A DNA stretch of 42,319 nucleotides from a virus. The notes beneath the pieces were generated by a model that saw only the letters and a program-made list of their open reading frames with translations, had not been told where the DNA came from and searched no databases. The stretch lies in the IMG/VR virus record IMGVR_UViG_3300048838_000198, positions 1 through 42,319 of that record. One strand, 5' to 3'. Of the stretch, positions 6,360 to 13,969 are shown in pieces. Numbering within the stretch: position 1 is the first letter of the stretch; every line of letters starts with the position of its first letter. The position numbers and the translations under genes were made by a program.

Positions 6360-7133
6360 ATGCCTGATACAACAAATGGTCAAGATATTGTGGAGGAGAA
6401 ACCACAGGAAGAAGTGACCGCTTCAGAACAAACCCAAGTTGATGAACTTCCAGAAGATGTGAGTGAGAGAACCCGAGAGCAATTTGAAAAACTCAAGGAA
6501 TCAAACAAGCAAATGAAGGAAAGGCTTAATGCCCTAGAAGCAGGGCAACAAGACCAACTTGCAGACATCTATGACAGCCTTAGACCCAAAGGGATGCCTC
6601 AGTTAGATGAGAATTCCGGTAATCTAGATACGCTAATCAAAGATGGCTATGTTGATGAGAATGTTCTTAAACAATCTCTTAATCAACTAACTAAGCAGGC
6701 TCAGGAAGCTCAGAAAAGAGCTGATCTGGCACAGAAGAAAATTCAGGAGATAGAGGAGAATGCTCAAGTCAAAGAAGCTTACAAAGAGTATCCCCAGCTA
6801 AATCCAAAGAATACTGATGTGTTTGATCCTAATTTCTATAAATTGGTCAAGAACGAACTTATTGGTCAAATGATAGAGGGTAAAAAAGACCTTCTAGAAG
6901 CTGCACAAGAAGTTAGTAGAGTTTACAAACCAAACGTAGAAGCTAAGGAGAAGGAGCAGGCAAAGAAAGAAGATTTTGATAAGAAGGAAGAACAGATTCA
7001 AAAACAAAACCCGACCTCAGGTGCAAGGGGGCAAGATCGCTACGCTGAATTAGATCAGAACGATCTAGTAAAAGCCACCATGCGAAACCAGAAGGGTGCT
7101 TTAGCCGAAAGGTTGAGGCGATCTGGATATTAA
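6360..7133 (+). CDS. Capsid scaffolding protein
   Basis: Scaffolds template procapsid assembly and are removed before DNA entry. The 257-residue protein is highly charged and rich in Glu, Lys and Gln, with a long predicted coiled coil (about residues 40-65 and 105-140) and a basic C-terminus (MRNQKGALAERLRRSG) of the sort that docks on the capsid protein. It lies immediately before the capsid gene. The ATG at 6360 has GAGGAG just upstream; the ATG at 6348 lacks one. Confidence 0.8.
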   Translation: MPDTTNGQDIVEEKPQEEVTASEQTQVDELPEDVSERTREQFEKLKESNKQMKERLNALEAGQQDQLADIYDSLRPKGMPQLDENSGNLDTLIKDGYVDENVLKQSLNQLTKQAQEAQKRADLAQKKIQEIEENAQVKEAYKEYPQLNPKNTDVFDPNFYKLVKNELIGQMIEGKKDLLEAAQEVSRVYKPNVEAKEKEQAKKEDFDKKEEQIQKQNPTSGARGQDRYAELDQNDLVKATMRNQKGALAERLRRSGY

Positions 7134-7149
7134 AAATTAGGAGGTCAAT

Positions 7150-8079
7150 ATGGCTTTTGGAAAAGATACCTACAGTGGTTCTTCAGAAATGAGAGAATCA
7201 TTACTTTCTATCTTAAAAGACGTATCGCCAAACGAGGACAACTACTTTGTATCCAATTTAGGATCAGGGCCAGTTGCTACCCAAAGTTTACATGAGTGGA
7301 ACTTGTATTATGATGCAAGACCTACTGCTGTAAGTCCTTCCGTTGAAGGTGCTGCGACTGTTTATGCCGATCTGACCGCTGAAACACGCTCAAACAACTA
7401 CACTGCTATCGTAGAAGAAGCAGTGAGAGTTTCCCGAACCAAAGCATCTATTGCTATGGTAACTGGCGAAGATGCCATGGGTAAAGAAAAAGAACGTGCC
7501 ATGAAGCGACTCAAGGCTAAGATGGAATGGCTAACAATTAACGGATCAGCAGTTGCTGGTTCAAGTGGTGTTGGTCGCAACGCAGCTGGTATTGATGGAA
7601 TGATTTCCACCAATGTCACCGCCAGAGCTTCTGGAACATCCTTTACTGAAATTGAATTGAATGACATTGTTCAAGATTCTTGGAATGCAGTCGGTTCAGA
7701 GTATGTGATGGATATGTTAGTTGCACCAGTAATTATCAAACGCAGAGTAGCCGGTTTCGGAACTAACCTTACTCGCAACATTAACGCTTCTGAGAAACGT
7801 TTAACTAGCGAAGTCAGAGTTTACGATTCTGAAGTTGGTCAAACTGTCATGGTAATTGCTCACAAAGATGTTCGCAAAGCAGCTGGTACATTAACCGTAC
7901 TTGGTGTTCGTGAAGAACTCTTTGAACACTCATTCTTAGTAGACTCTGGTGAGCCTCACTGGGAAGATAGGGCAAAAGATGGAGATAGAGAAAATGGTGT
8001 TTATATCACCGAATTCACTACTGTATCTTATGACCAACGTGCAAGTGCTAAGAGAACTGGATACGCCACAACTCTTTAA
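7150..8079 (+). CDS. Major capsid protein (SU10/DUF5309-like)
   Basis: This 309-residue protein has the best ribosome-binding site of the region (AGGAGG at seven-base spacing), fitting very high expression. Its N-terminal region (SNLGSGPVATQSLHEWNLYYDAR), central AVRVSRTKASIAMVTGED with the following long helix, and C-terminal beta-rich part resemble the SU10/DUF5309 family of HK97-fold capsid proteins. It is preceded by the scaffold and followed by a strong terminator, as expected for the most heavily transcribed gene. Confidence 0.87.
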   Translation: MAFGKDTYSGSSEMRESLLSILKDVSPNEDNYFVSNLGSGPVATQSLHEWNLYYDARPTAVSPSVEGAATVYADLTAETRSNNYTAIVEEAVRVSRTKASIAMVTGEDAMGKEKERAMKRLKAKMEWLTINGSAVAGSSGVGRNAAGIDGMISTNVTARASGTSFTEIELNDIVQDSWNAVGSEYVMDMLVAPVIIKRRVAGFGTNLTRNINASEKRLTSEVRVYDSEVGQTVMVIAHKDVRKAAGTLTVLGVREELFEHSFLVDSGEPHWEDRAKDGDRENGVYITEFTTVSYDQRASAKRTGYATTL

Positions 8080-8108
8080 AATGATATAGTTTGTTATATT
8101 CATAGATT

Positions 8109-8135
8109 AGCCCCCCTTTACTTGGGGGCTTTTCT
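8109..8135 (+). terminator. Rho-independent terminator after the capsid gene
   Basis: AGCCCCC (8109-8115) pairs with GGGGGCT (8124-8130) around an eight-base loop and is followed by TTTCTTT. It closes the scaffold-capsid transcript and insulates the glycosyltransferase cassette. Confidence 0.88.
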
Positions 8136-8145
8136 TTGGTATTCT
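8117..8145 (+). promoter_or_regulatory. Promoter of the glycosyltransferase cassette, nested in the terminator
   Basis: TTTACT (8117-8122) in the terminator loop, a 17-base spacer and TATTCT (8140-8145) are followed by six bases and the ATG at 8152. The box-to-ATG spacing is identical to the two other leaderless promoters; the -35 is weaker (four of six consensus bases). Confidence 0.5.
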
Positions 8146-8151
8146 TAATTT

Positions 8152-8553
8152 ATGAGATCCATTAAGTTGGATGGGGAAACATACGACATTCCAACACAAC
8201 AAGCACAAGTAATATCAAAGACCATAGCTGAAATGTGGGAGAGATTGGGTAGGCCAGAAACACCTCTATCGGAATCTGGTGAGAAACTAATGAAGATCAT
8301 TATTGCGACTTGGGAAGATACTTTTCCTATTGAATCAAATGATTGGTATGAAGCAAGAAAAGAGTACAAGTTAAATGAGTTTGATATTAAAACTCAGGTG
8401 CATAGGCAAACAGGTAGAAGCCTGGCATCTTACCCATCTTACATTTACAACGTAATGAAGAGGGTATTTCCCCAGTTTAAACTTTCAGACAGAGAAAACG
8501 TGATGAAGTTAGTTAAAAAGTATCCCATCTTCCAAATGGCAAATAAAGTATGA
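8152..8553 (+). CDS. Hypothetical protein opening the glycosyltransferase cassette (133 aa)
   Basis: The protein begins MRSIKLDGETYDIPTQQAQV and is mainly helical. It ends KLVKKYPIFQMANKV and has no recognised domain. No Shine-Dalgarno precedes the ATG, and the -10 box lies six bases upstream, so leaderless translation is predicted. Its stop overlaps the start of the next glycosyltransferase gene by four bases (ATGA), tying it to that cassette. It could be a capsid-associated protein or an accessory of the glycosylation system; nothing decides between these. Confidence 0.7.
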   Translation: MRSIKLDGETYDIPTQQAQVISKTIAEMWERLGRPETPLSESGEKLMKIIIATWEDTFPIESNDWYEARKEYKLNEFDIKTQVHRQTGRSLASYPSYIYNVMKRVFPQFKLSDRENVMKLVKKYPIFQMANKV

Positions 8554-10325
8554 AGATAGCCCTTTGTGCAATCGTTAAAGATGATAGTGAGCTTAATTCT
8601 TTGATGAAGATGACTGGATCAGCTATTGCCCATGTAGATGGGGTATTCATCACTGCAAATGGAAAAGAAACCGATGAGATAGAACTTGCTTGTAAACAAT
8701 ATAAGTGGAATTATTCATATCTCCCATGGCATAAAGACTTCTCAGAACAACGCAACTTTAACTTTTCGCAAGTACCTGCGGATTATGACTATATCTTGTG
8801 GATGGATGCAGATGATGTTCTAGTTGGTGGGGAGAAGTTGAGAGAAGTGGCAAAAAAGTCACTGGAGAATAAGATAGATGTAGTATTTTTCACTTACTGG
8901 TATGGATGTTTATTTGATGGAGAACCATCCGAAGAAAACCTTGTTGATGTTGAGATTGAACAGAATAGGGAGAGGTTAATCAAGCCCGGGTCAATTACCT
9001 GGAAGAAACGCCTACACGAAACACCTATTAAGAATGATGGCTACAACTTTAGAGGGAGTATGCATAAATACTCAGAAGAACAACCAATGGCTGTATTGCA
9101 CCTTGGAGCAGCCAGAAATGTAAGTGAAGATCAGATAAAAGAGAAAATGAAGAGAAATCGTGAGATACTAGAGTTAGAGCTGGCGGATGAGGTGAGGGAG
9201 GGCGAACCCGATCCCAGAACCCAGCTCTATTTAATGAAGATTTACGCAGAGATGGATGAACCCGAGCTTTGGGAAAAGACTATTGAGATGGGAATTCATT
9301 ATCTAGAGAAGTCTGGTTGGGATGAGGAAAGGGCAACCGCCTATATTCTTATGGCTAAGTGCTGGGGAATGTTGGGAGATAACCAGAAACCAATCCACCT
9401 ACTTCATAAGGCGATTGAAGAAGATCCATATAAGCCTAACCAGTATCTTAAATTGGCAGAAGCTTATTACAACGTAGGTCTTTATGACAAAATGTACCAC
9501 TGGCTTGAATATGCCATGCAAATGCCAGAGCCAAAAGTAAACTCTATTGTGGATAACGTATTAGAGAGAAAAATGTTAGCAGCTGAACTACTACTTAAAT
9601 ACTACTTTAACGCTAACAAAAATACCCAGAAAGCATATTTAGCAGCAAAAGAGCTTTACAAACTTAATCCAACTGAAAACAACCACAATAATGTGGAGTA
9701 TTTGCGGGGAATTGCTAATTTGGACACTGCTTGCCGACATACCGATAAACTTTGGGAGTATCTAGAGTCCATTGGTGAAGAAAAAGCCGTTTTAGACACA
9801 TTTCAATCGCTCCCCCAGGCTATAACATCTCAACCTTTTGCCATAAATAAGTACCAAAAGTATGCAAAACCCCGAATTTGGGGCGTGGATGAGATATGCT
9901 ACTTCGCAAACTTTGGAAAAGCTCACTTTGAAAAGTGGGATGCTTCTAATTTAGATACTGGAATTGGTGGAAGTGAAACAGCGGTAATTAGTTTAGCGGA
10001 AGAATGGGTGAAGCGTGGTTGGAAAGTAACTGTTTATGGAGATCCAGTATCTTCCAAAGAAATAAACGGAGTGATTTATCTACCATGGTATCGCTTTAAC
10101 AGAAAAGATAAGTTTAATATATTCATCCAGTGGAGAAGTGGATACTTGGCTGAACACATAAGTAGTAAGAAATTCTATGTAGACCTGCATGACCTCTATC
10201 ACCCCAATGACTTCAAAGACAACATAGAAAAGATAGATAAGATATTCGTTAAGTCTAAGTTTCACCGCAATATAGCCAAGGATATTCCAGATGATAAATT
10301 TATTATAGCGAGTAATGGCTTATGA
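8550..10325 (+). CDS. Glycosyltransferase: GT2 domain, TPR repeats and N-terminal half of a GT4 domain
   Basis: Residues 1-230 form a family-2 glycosyltransferase (GT-A) with FSEQRNF at 64-70 and the metal/nucleotide-sugar motif WMDADD at 84-89. The middle (about 210-430) is a helical tetratricopeptide-like array (for example PIHLLHKAIEEDPYKPNQYL). From about 445 the protein becomes a GT-B fold N-terminal Rossmann domain: GIGGSETAVISLAEEWVKRG near 471, then VDLHDLYHP and IFVKSKFHRN, ending IIASNGL. In intact GT4 enzymes this ending is followed by the second Rossmann domain, which here is encoded at the start of the next gene. The two genes overlap by ATGA. The enzyme should be cytoplasmic; its acceptor (virion protein, DNA or cell-wall glycan) is unknown. 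Confidence 0.85.
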   Translation: MKIALCAIVKDDSELNSLMKMTGSAIAHVDGVFITANGKETDEIELACKQYKWNYSYLPWHKDFSEQRNFNFSQVPADYDYILWMDADDVLVGGEKLREVAKKSLENKIDVVFFTYWYGCLFDGEPSEENLVDVEIEQNRERLIKPGSITWKKRLHETPIKNDGYNFRGSMHKYSEEQPMAVLHLGAARNVSEDQIKEKMKRNREILELELADEVREGEPDPRTQLYLMKIYAEMDEPELWEKTIEMGIHYLEKSGWDEERATAYILMAKCWGMLGDNQKPIHLLHKAIEEDPYKPNQYLKLAEAYYNVGLYDKMYHWLEYAMQMPEPKVNSIVDNVLERKMLAAELLLKYYFNANKNTQKAYLAAKELYKLNPTENNHNNVEYLRGIANLDTACRHTDKLWEYLESIGEEKAVLDTFQSLPQAITSQPFAINKYQKYAKPRIWGVDEICYFANFGKAHFEKWDASNLDTGIGGSETAVISLAEEWVKRGWKVTVYGDPVSSKEINGVIYLPWYRFNRKDKFNIFIQWRSGYLAEHISSKKFYVDLHDLYHPNDFKDNIEKIDKIFVKSKFHRNIAKDIPDDKFIIASNGL

Positions 10326-11710
10326 GAAGAACTAAAGTATTTTGGGGGTCTAGTTACGACAGGGGTCTGCCAGCCCTGTTGTATCTATGGCCTGATGTGT
10401 TGGAGAAGTTTCCCGATGCTGAACTGCATATCTGTTATGGATGGGATCTATTTGTAACAGTCTACAATAACAACTTTGAGAGAATGGGGTGGAAACAATC
10501 AGTGGATGAGTTAATGAACCAGGATGGGATCACTCATCATGGCAGAGTTGGCAAAAAAGAGTTGTCAACAATTAGAAAAGAGTGTGGCATCTGGGCATAT
10601 CCAACAGACTTTCAGGAGATCAACTGTATTACCGCCCTTGAGTGCCAAAGAGATGGATTAGTGCCAGTTACTATGGACTTAGCAGCTTTAAGTGAAACAG
10701 TTGGCTCTGGCTTTAAGATTGAGGGGGACATCAATAATCCTGAAGTAATAGAGGAATATCGCAGGGTATTGCTGAATGTCATGGGTGATGCAAAGTTATG
10801 GAACGAGGAAAGCAAGAAAGCAAGAAAATTCGCTCTAAAGTATGACTGGGATAAAATATCTCCAGTATGGACTACTGAGTTTGTTACTCCTACGTCTAAG
10901 CCAAAAGTAAGCATAATTACTCCAACTAACAGGAATGGATTTTGGAATATCATGGCATATAACCTCTCTGTACAATCCTATCCAATACATGAATGGATAG
11001 TGATAGATGACTCTCCAACTAGACAGTCTAAAAACCCATCAAGAATGAGAGAAGATTATGGACTTAACATAGTTTATACAAAGACTCCTAAAGAATATAA
11101 GGGAAAGTATTCTCTAGTAAGAGCTGACAATATTGGCTGGCAGAGAGCCACTGGAGATTTACTAGTCTGGATACAAGACTTCGTGGTTATACCAGAGAGG
11201 GGTATAGAAGCATTGGTAGATATATATAGGCACAATAAGGATTGCTTAATTGCCCCCACAGACAAGCATTACTCTATTAAGGGCAAATATGACTTTACTA
11301 AGCCGGATGCTTTTATGGGAAACCTAGATGTATTTGGTGACTTGGTATTTGATAACTCTAGAAACCAGTATAAGGGAATGAGAAGAACGGAAAACCCCTA
11401 TGACTTTGAGCTTAACTATGGAGCTATCCCTAGAAAGATTGTTGAGGAGTTAAATGGATTCTGGGAGTTTGGCGATAACTATGGACTTGGGTATGACAAC
11501 ACTGATATTGCCTGGAGAGCCTTGCAAAAAGGACACAAGATTATCATTGATGATACCAACGTTTGCAGTTGTATTAGACACCAGGATTATCTGGACGATG
11601 AGAGGGATAACGCCAATAAAGAAGTATTTGAAAAGATTGTTGCTAAAACACAAAGCGGTGAGCTACCATTAGTAAGAGAGGAAAAGTATGAACATAATAA
11701 CACTTGGTAG
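10322..11710 (+). CDS. Glycosyltransferase: C-terminal half of a GT4 domain fused to a GT2 domain
   Basis: The first 180 residues match the second Rossmann domain of GT4 enzymes: FWGSSYDRGLPALLYLWPDV, then AELHICYGW, THHGRV and the sugar-nucleotide loop region FQEINCITALECQRDGLVPV. From residue about 195 a separate family-2 domain starts (KVSIITPTNR, WIVIDDSP, VWIQDFVV, and the acceptor-site region FGDNYGLGYDNTD). The GT4 N-half is the end of the preceding gene, so both products probably associate, or derive from an ancestral single chain. Its frame is offset by -1 relative to the upstream gene, and no classical slippery heptamer is visible at the join; reinitiation at TTATGAG is the simplest mechanism. 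Confidence 0.85.
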   Translation: MRRTKVFWGSSYDRGLPALLYLWPDVLEKFPDAELHICYGWDLFVTVYNNNFERMGWKQSVDELMNQDGITHHGRVGKKELSTIRKECGIWAYPTDFQEINCITALECQRDGLVPVTMDLAALSETVGSGFKIEGDINNPEVIEEYRRVLLNVMGDAKLWNEESKKARKFALKYDWDKISPVWTTEFVTPTSKPKVSIITPTNRNGFWNIMAYNLSVQSYPIHEWIVIDDSPTRQSKNPSRMREDYGLNIVYTKTPKEYKGKYSLVRADNIGWQRATGDLLVWIQDFVVIPERGIEALVDIYRHNKDCLIAPTDKHYSIKGKYDFTKPDAFMGNLDVFGDLVFDNSRNQYKGMRRTENPYDFELNYGAIPRKIVEELNGFWEFGDNYGLGYDNTDIAWRALQKGHKIIIDDTNVCSCIRHQDYLDDERDNANKEVFEKIVAKTQSGELPLVREEKYEHNNTW

Positions 11711-12116
11711 TTTTGAGATATTTCATAGAGGACATCTAATCTTACTAAAAAAGTGTAGGGAGTTAGCTGATTATCATAAAGTTGTGGTTGGACTAAACAC
11801 TGACCAATTCATTGAAAAGTACAAGGGCAATAGTCCAGTCATAGGATATGAAGAGAGAAAGGCAATTATATTAGAAACTGGTCTGGTAGATGGGGTAATC
11901 CCCAACGATCAATCGGGAGGGAATGCTAGGGATGTTATAAAAGAATCACGTGCAGACCTGATAGTAATTGGAAGTGATTGGGCTAGAAAAGATTATGTTG
12001 GACAACTAGGGATAGATTGGAAATGGCTTGATATAAACAACATTGGAATTGTGTACCTTAATTACACCCACTCTATTTCTACAACAATAATTAAACAGAG
12101 GTTAAATGGACATTAG
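11688..12116 (+). CDS. tagD: TagD-like glycerol-3-phosphate cytidylyltransferase
   Basis: The 142-residue protein has the full signature of the small nucleotidyltransferase family: HRGH at residues 13-16 (HxGH), the arginine in YEERKAI (about 57), and ISTTIIK at 130-136. Length and sequence fit TagD, which makes CDP-glycerol from CTP and glycerol-3-phosphate for teichoic acids; related enzymes activate other sugar or alditol phosphates. Start 11688 has a good GAGAGGAAAAGT ribosome-binding site and overlaps the previous gene by 23 bases. Its place among glycosyltransferases suggests that it supplies an activated building block to the cassette. The precise substrate is not provable here. Confidence 0.85.
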   Translation: MNIITLGSFEIFHRGHLILLKKCRELADYHKVVVGLNTDQFIEKYKGNSPVIGYEERKAIILETGLVDGVIPNDQSGGNARDVIKESRADLIVIGSDWARKDYVGQLGIDWKWLDINNIGIVYLNYTHSISTTIIKQRLNGH

Positions 12117-12651
12117 TTTAATTATCCCCACCTTAAGAATTGGTGACTGGCTAAATAAAGCCATTAAAAGCATGGAGGGGGAGTATGACGAACTAATTAT
12201 CATTGATGACAAGATAGATAACCTTGCTAAAAAGATCAATAAGGGCTTAAGAATGGCTAGTGGCAAGCACTTAGTAGTGGCTAATGATGATGTACAACTA
12301 ACCAGGGGGCATTTATACAATCTCTGCTCTAATGGGGTTTTATCACCTTTTGTAAACGATTCCCCCAACAAACCATTTCATGCCCATTTATTCTGTTTAC
12401 CCAGGAAAATATATGGTGAGATTGGTGGATATTATGAGGGCTATAACGGTTTTTATTATGATGACTCAGACTATTGCATGAAGCTATTGAGAGCAGGATA
12501 TATCCCAAACCTTAATCCTGACGTTAATATCAATCATCCTGAGCCTGCAACTACATTAAAAACCTTCCCACAGAGAAATGATTGGGAGAGGGAAAATCAG
12601 CAATTATTTATTAAAAGGTGGGGAGTAGAGGCCTTAAATATAGTAAGATGA
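12106..12651 (+). CDS. Compact GT2 family glycosyltransferase (181 aa)
   Basis: It shows the GT-A core: MDISLIIPTLRIGDWLNKAI at the start, ELIIIDDK near residue 30, VVANDDVQL near 63 as the DxD-type motif, and YYDDSDYCMKLLRAGY near 123-138 as the acceptor/catalytic region. It is shorter than usual for the family and probably a minimal catalytic domain. The start overlaps the cytidylyltransferase end by 11 bases. Acceptor unknown. Confidence 0.8.
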   Translation: MDISLIIPTLRIGDWLNKAIKSMEGEYDELIIIDDKIDNLAKKINKGLRMASGKHLVVANDDVQLTRGHLYNLCSNGVLSPFVNDSPNKPFHAHLFCLPRKIYGEIGGYYEGYNGFYYDDSDYCMKLLRAGYIPNLNPDVNINHPEPATTLKTFPQRNDWERENQQLFIKRWGVEALNIVR

Positions 12652-13286
12652 AAATAATCTATAGAGTTTCACCATTTGAGCAAGATAATCCCTCACCAAT
12701 TTACTCTAATGAAAAAGAGAAGCTGGTTAAGCTATGCTATGAATCATTTAAGAAGGCTAACTCTGGCTTTCCTGTTTTATTCTTATTAGATAGATGTGAC
12801 TATGACTTCTTTGAGGGTGATGTGGTTCACTTCACTGGTGTTGATAAGAATACTTCGCTCAGAAGAGCCTATGAGCTGGCCAGGGAGTTAGATGATAAGG
12901 TTTTATTTGTTGAAGATGACTACCTATGGAGACCAAACACTATTAAGTTTCTAGAACCAGCTATAGATGAATTTACTCTAGTTTCTCCCTATGACCATCC
13001 AAGCCATTATCTTGAAGATAAGTTTCCCGATGAACACACATTGAAGATATTTCAGAATAACGTATGGAGAAAAGCCTTGTCTAATACTCATACCTTTGGA
13101 GTCCACTCAAATTACTTAAGCGAACACTGGGATATTTTTTATAACTTTGGAGTAAATGACCATGCTATGTTTCAGGCATTACCCAATGATATCTGGCAAC
13201 CTACATATAGCTTTGCAACTCACATGGTCTATGCCTATATGGCTCCGAATATCAATTGGAAAAGTATTTGGACTAAACTGTTGTAA
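12648..13286 (+). CDS. GT-A-like glycosyltransferase (212 aa)
   Basis: The start at 12648 forms an ATGA overlap with the preceding stop and is preferred to the in-frame ATG at 12618. KVLFVEDDYLW (near residue 85-95) is a DxD-type motif preceded by a helix of the right kind, and the C-terminal half (SPYDHPSHYLEDKFPDEH, then AMFQALPNDIWQ) fits a small transferase with an unusual acceptor region. Family assignment is weaker than for its neighbours. It is the last gene of the cassette. Confidence 0.6.
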   Translation: MKIIYRVSPFEQDNPSPIYSNEKEKLVKLCYESFKKANSGFPVLFLLDRCDYDFFEGDVVHFTGVDKNTSLRRAYELARELDDKVLFVEDDYLWRPNTIKFLEPAIDEFTLVSPYDHPSHYLEDKFPDEHTLKIFQNNVWRKALSNTHTFGVHSNYLSEHWDIFYNFGVNDHAMFQALPNDIWQPTYSFATHMVYAYMAPNINWKSIWTKLL

Positions 13287-13310
13287 ACGTGTAATCAATC
13301 CTACTATAGT
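13281..13310 (+). promoter_or_regulatory. Candidate promoter for the tail genes
   Basis: TTGTAA (13281-13286), an 18-base spacer and TATAGT (13305-13310) lie between the glycosyltransferase cassette and the tail adaptor gene. The start would fall just before AATAGGAGGAATT and the ATG at 13329. Confidence 0.45.
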
Positions 13311-13328
13311 TTACTAATAGGAGGAATT

Positions 13329-13967
13329 ATGCGAACATTAAACGATATTTTAATTGCTGTAAATGCGTATGTTGATCTTGAAGCCTCAGCTCCTACCGGA
13401 GATGAATTAGTATTTAGGGCTAATTTAGCCAATCAAGCGGTATGGGATGCTTCAGGAGTTTCACAATTTAGCGAATTTGATGAGGTTTATGAAGTTGATC
13501 CTGCCACCAACGCAACAATCCCGCTTCCATCAAACTTTAGAGAATTCAAAACCAATCCCCGCCAGAATGTAAATGGTACTTGGGTAGAATACCCAGAGAT
13601 ACTTCCAGAGCAAAGATATAATCATGGACCTTCAGAGAAGTATTGTTATGTGTTGGGTAATCCAGCACAAGGGTTTAGTGCCATCTTTAATGGGCTTGAA
13701 GCCAATATGACGCTATCCTTCACCAATCAGAGGTTTCCATCAGGACTACTTACTTTATCAGACGTGTGTGAGTTATCTGATCCTACTTATGTAGTTAGTC
13801 AAACCGAATCATATATTCTTCAATCTAGAGGAGATGACCGATTCCCTTATGTGGACTCTATTGCTAGTACCAAGCTTAAAAACCTGGTTGGAAGAGATAT
13901 GAAAACTCCCGGTGGTGGCTATAGAAAGACACCATCAAGCTTCAATAATCCATTAAATAGAGGTTAA
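13329..13967 (+). CDS. Head-to-tail adaptor (tail tubular protein A-like)
   Basis: The 212-residue protein follows a strong AGGAGG site. Its N-terminus (MRTLNDILIAVNAYVDLEAS, then FRANLANQAVWDASG) is a helical segment like that of T7 gp11/P22 gp4-type adaptors, which bind beneath the portal, followed by a beta-rich part. It is adjacent to the nozzle-like gene, the usual podovirus order. Assignment is by order, length and general pattern. Confidence 0.65.
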   Translation: MRTLNDILIAVNAYVDLEASAPTGDELVFRANLANQAVWDASGVSQFSEFDEVYEVDPATNATIPLPSNFREFKTNPRQNVNGTWVEYPEILPEQRYNHGPSEKYCYVLGNPAQGFSAIFNGLEANMTLSFTNQRFPSGLLTLSDVCELSDPTYVVSQTESYILQSRGDDRFPYVDSIASTKLKNLVGRDMKTPGGGYRKTPSSFNNPLNRG

Positions 13968-13969
13968 AT

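Noticed and set aside
10300-10340. Programmed -1 frameshift joining the two glycosyltransferase genes
   Set aside because: No slippery heptamer or downstream pseudoknot is apparent near the join, and the ATGA overlap is sufficient for coupled reinitiation; it is kept only as a test in the split-enzyme finding.
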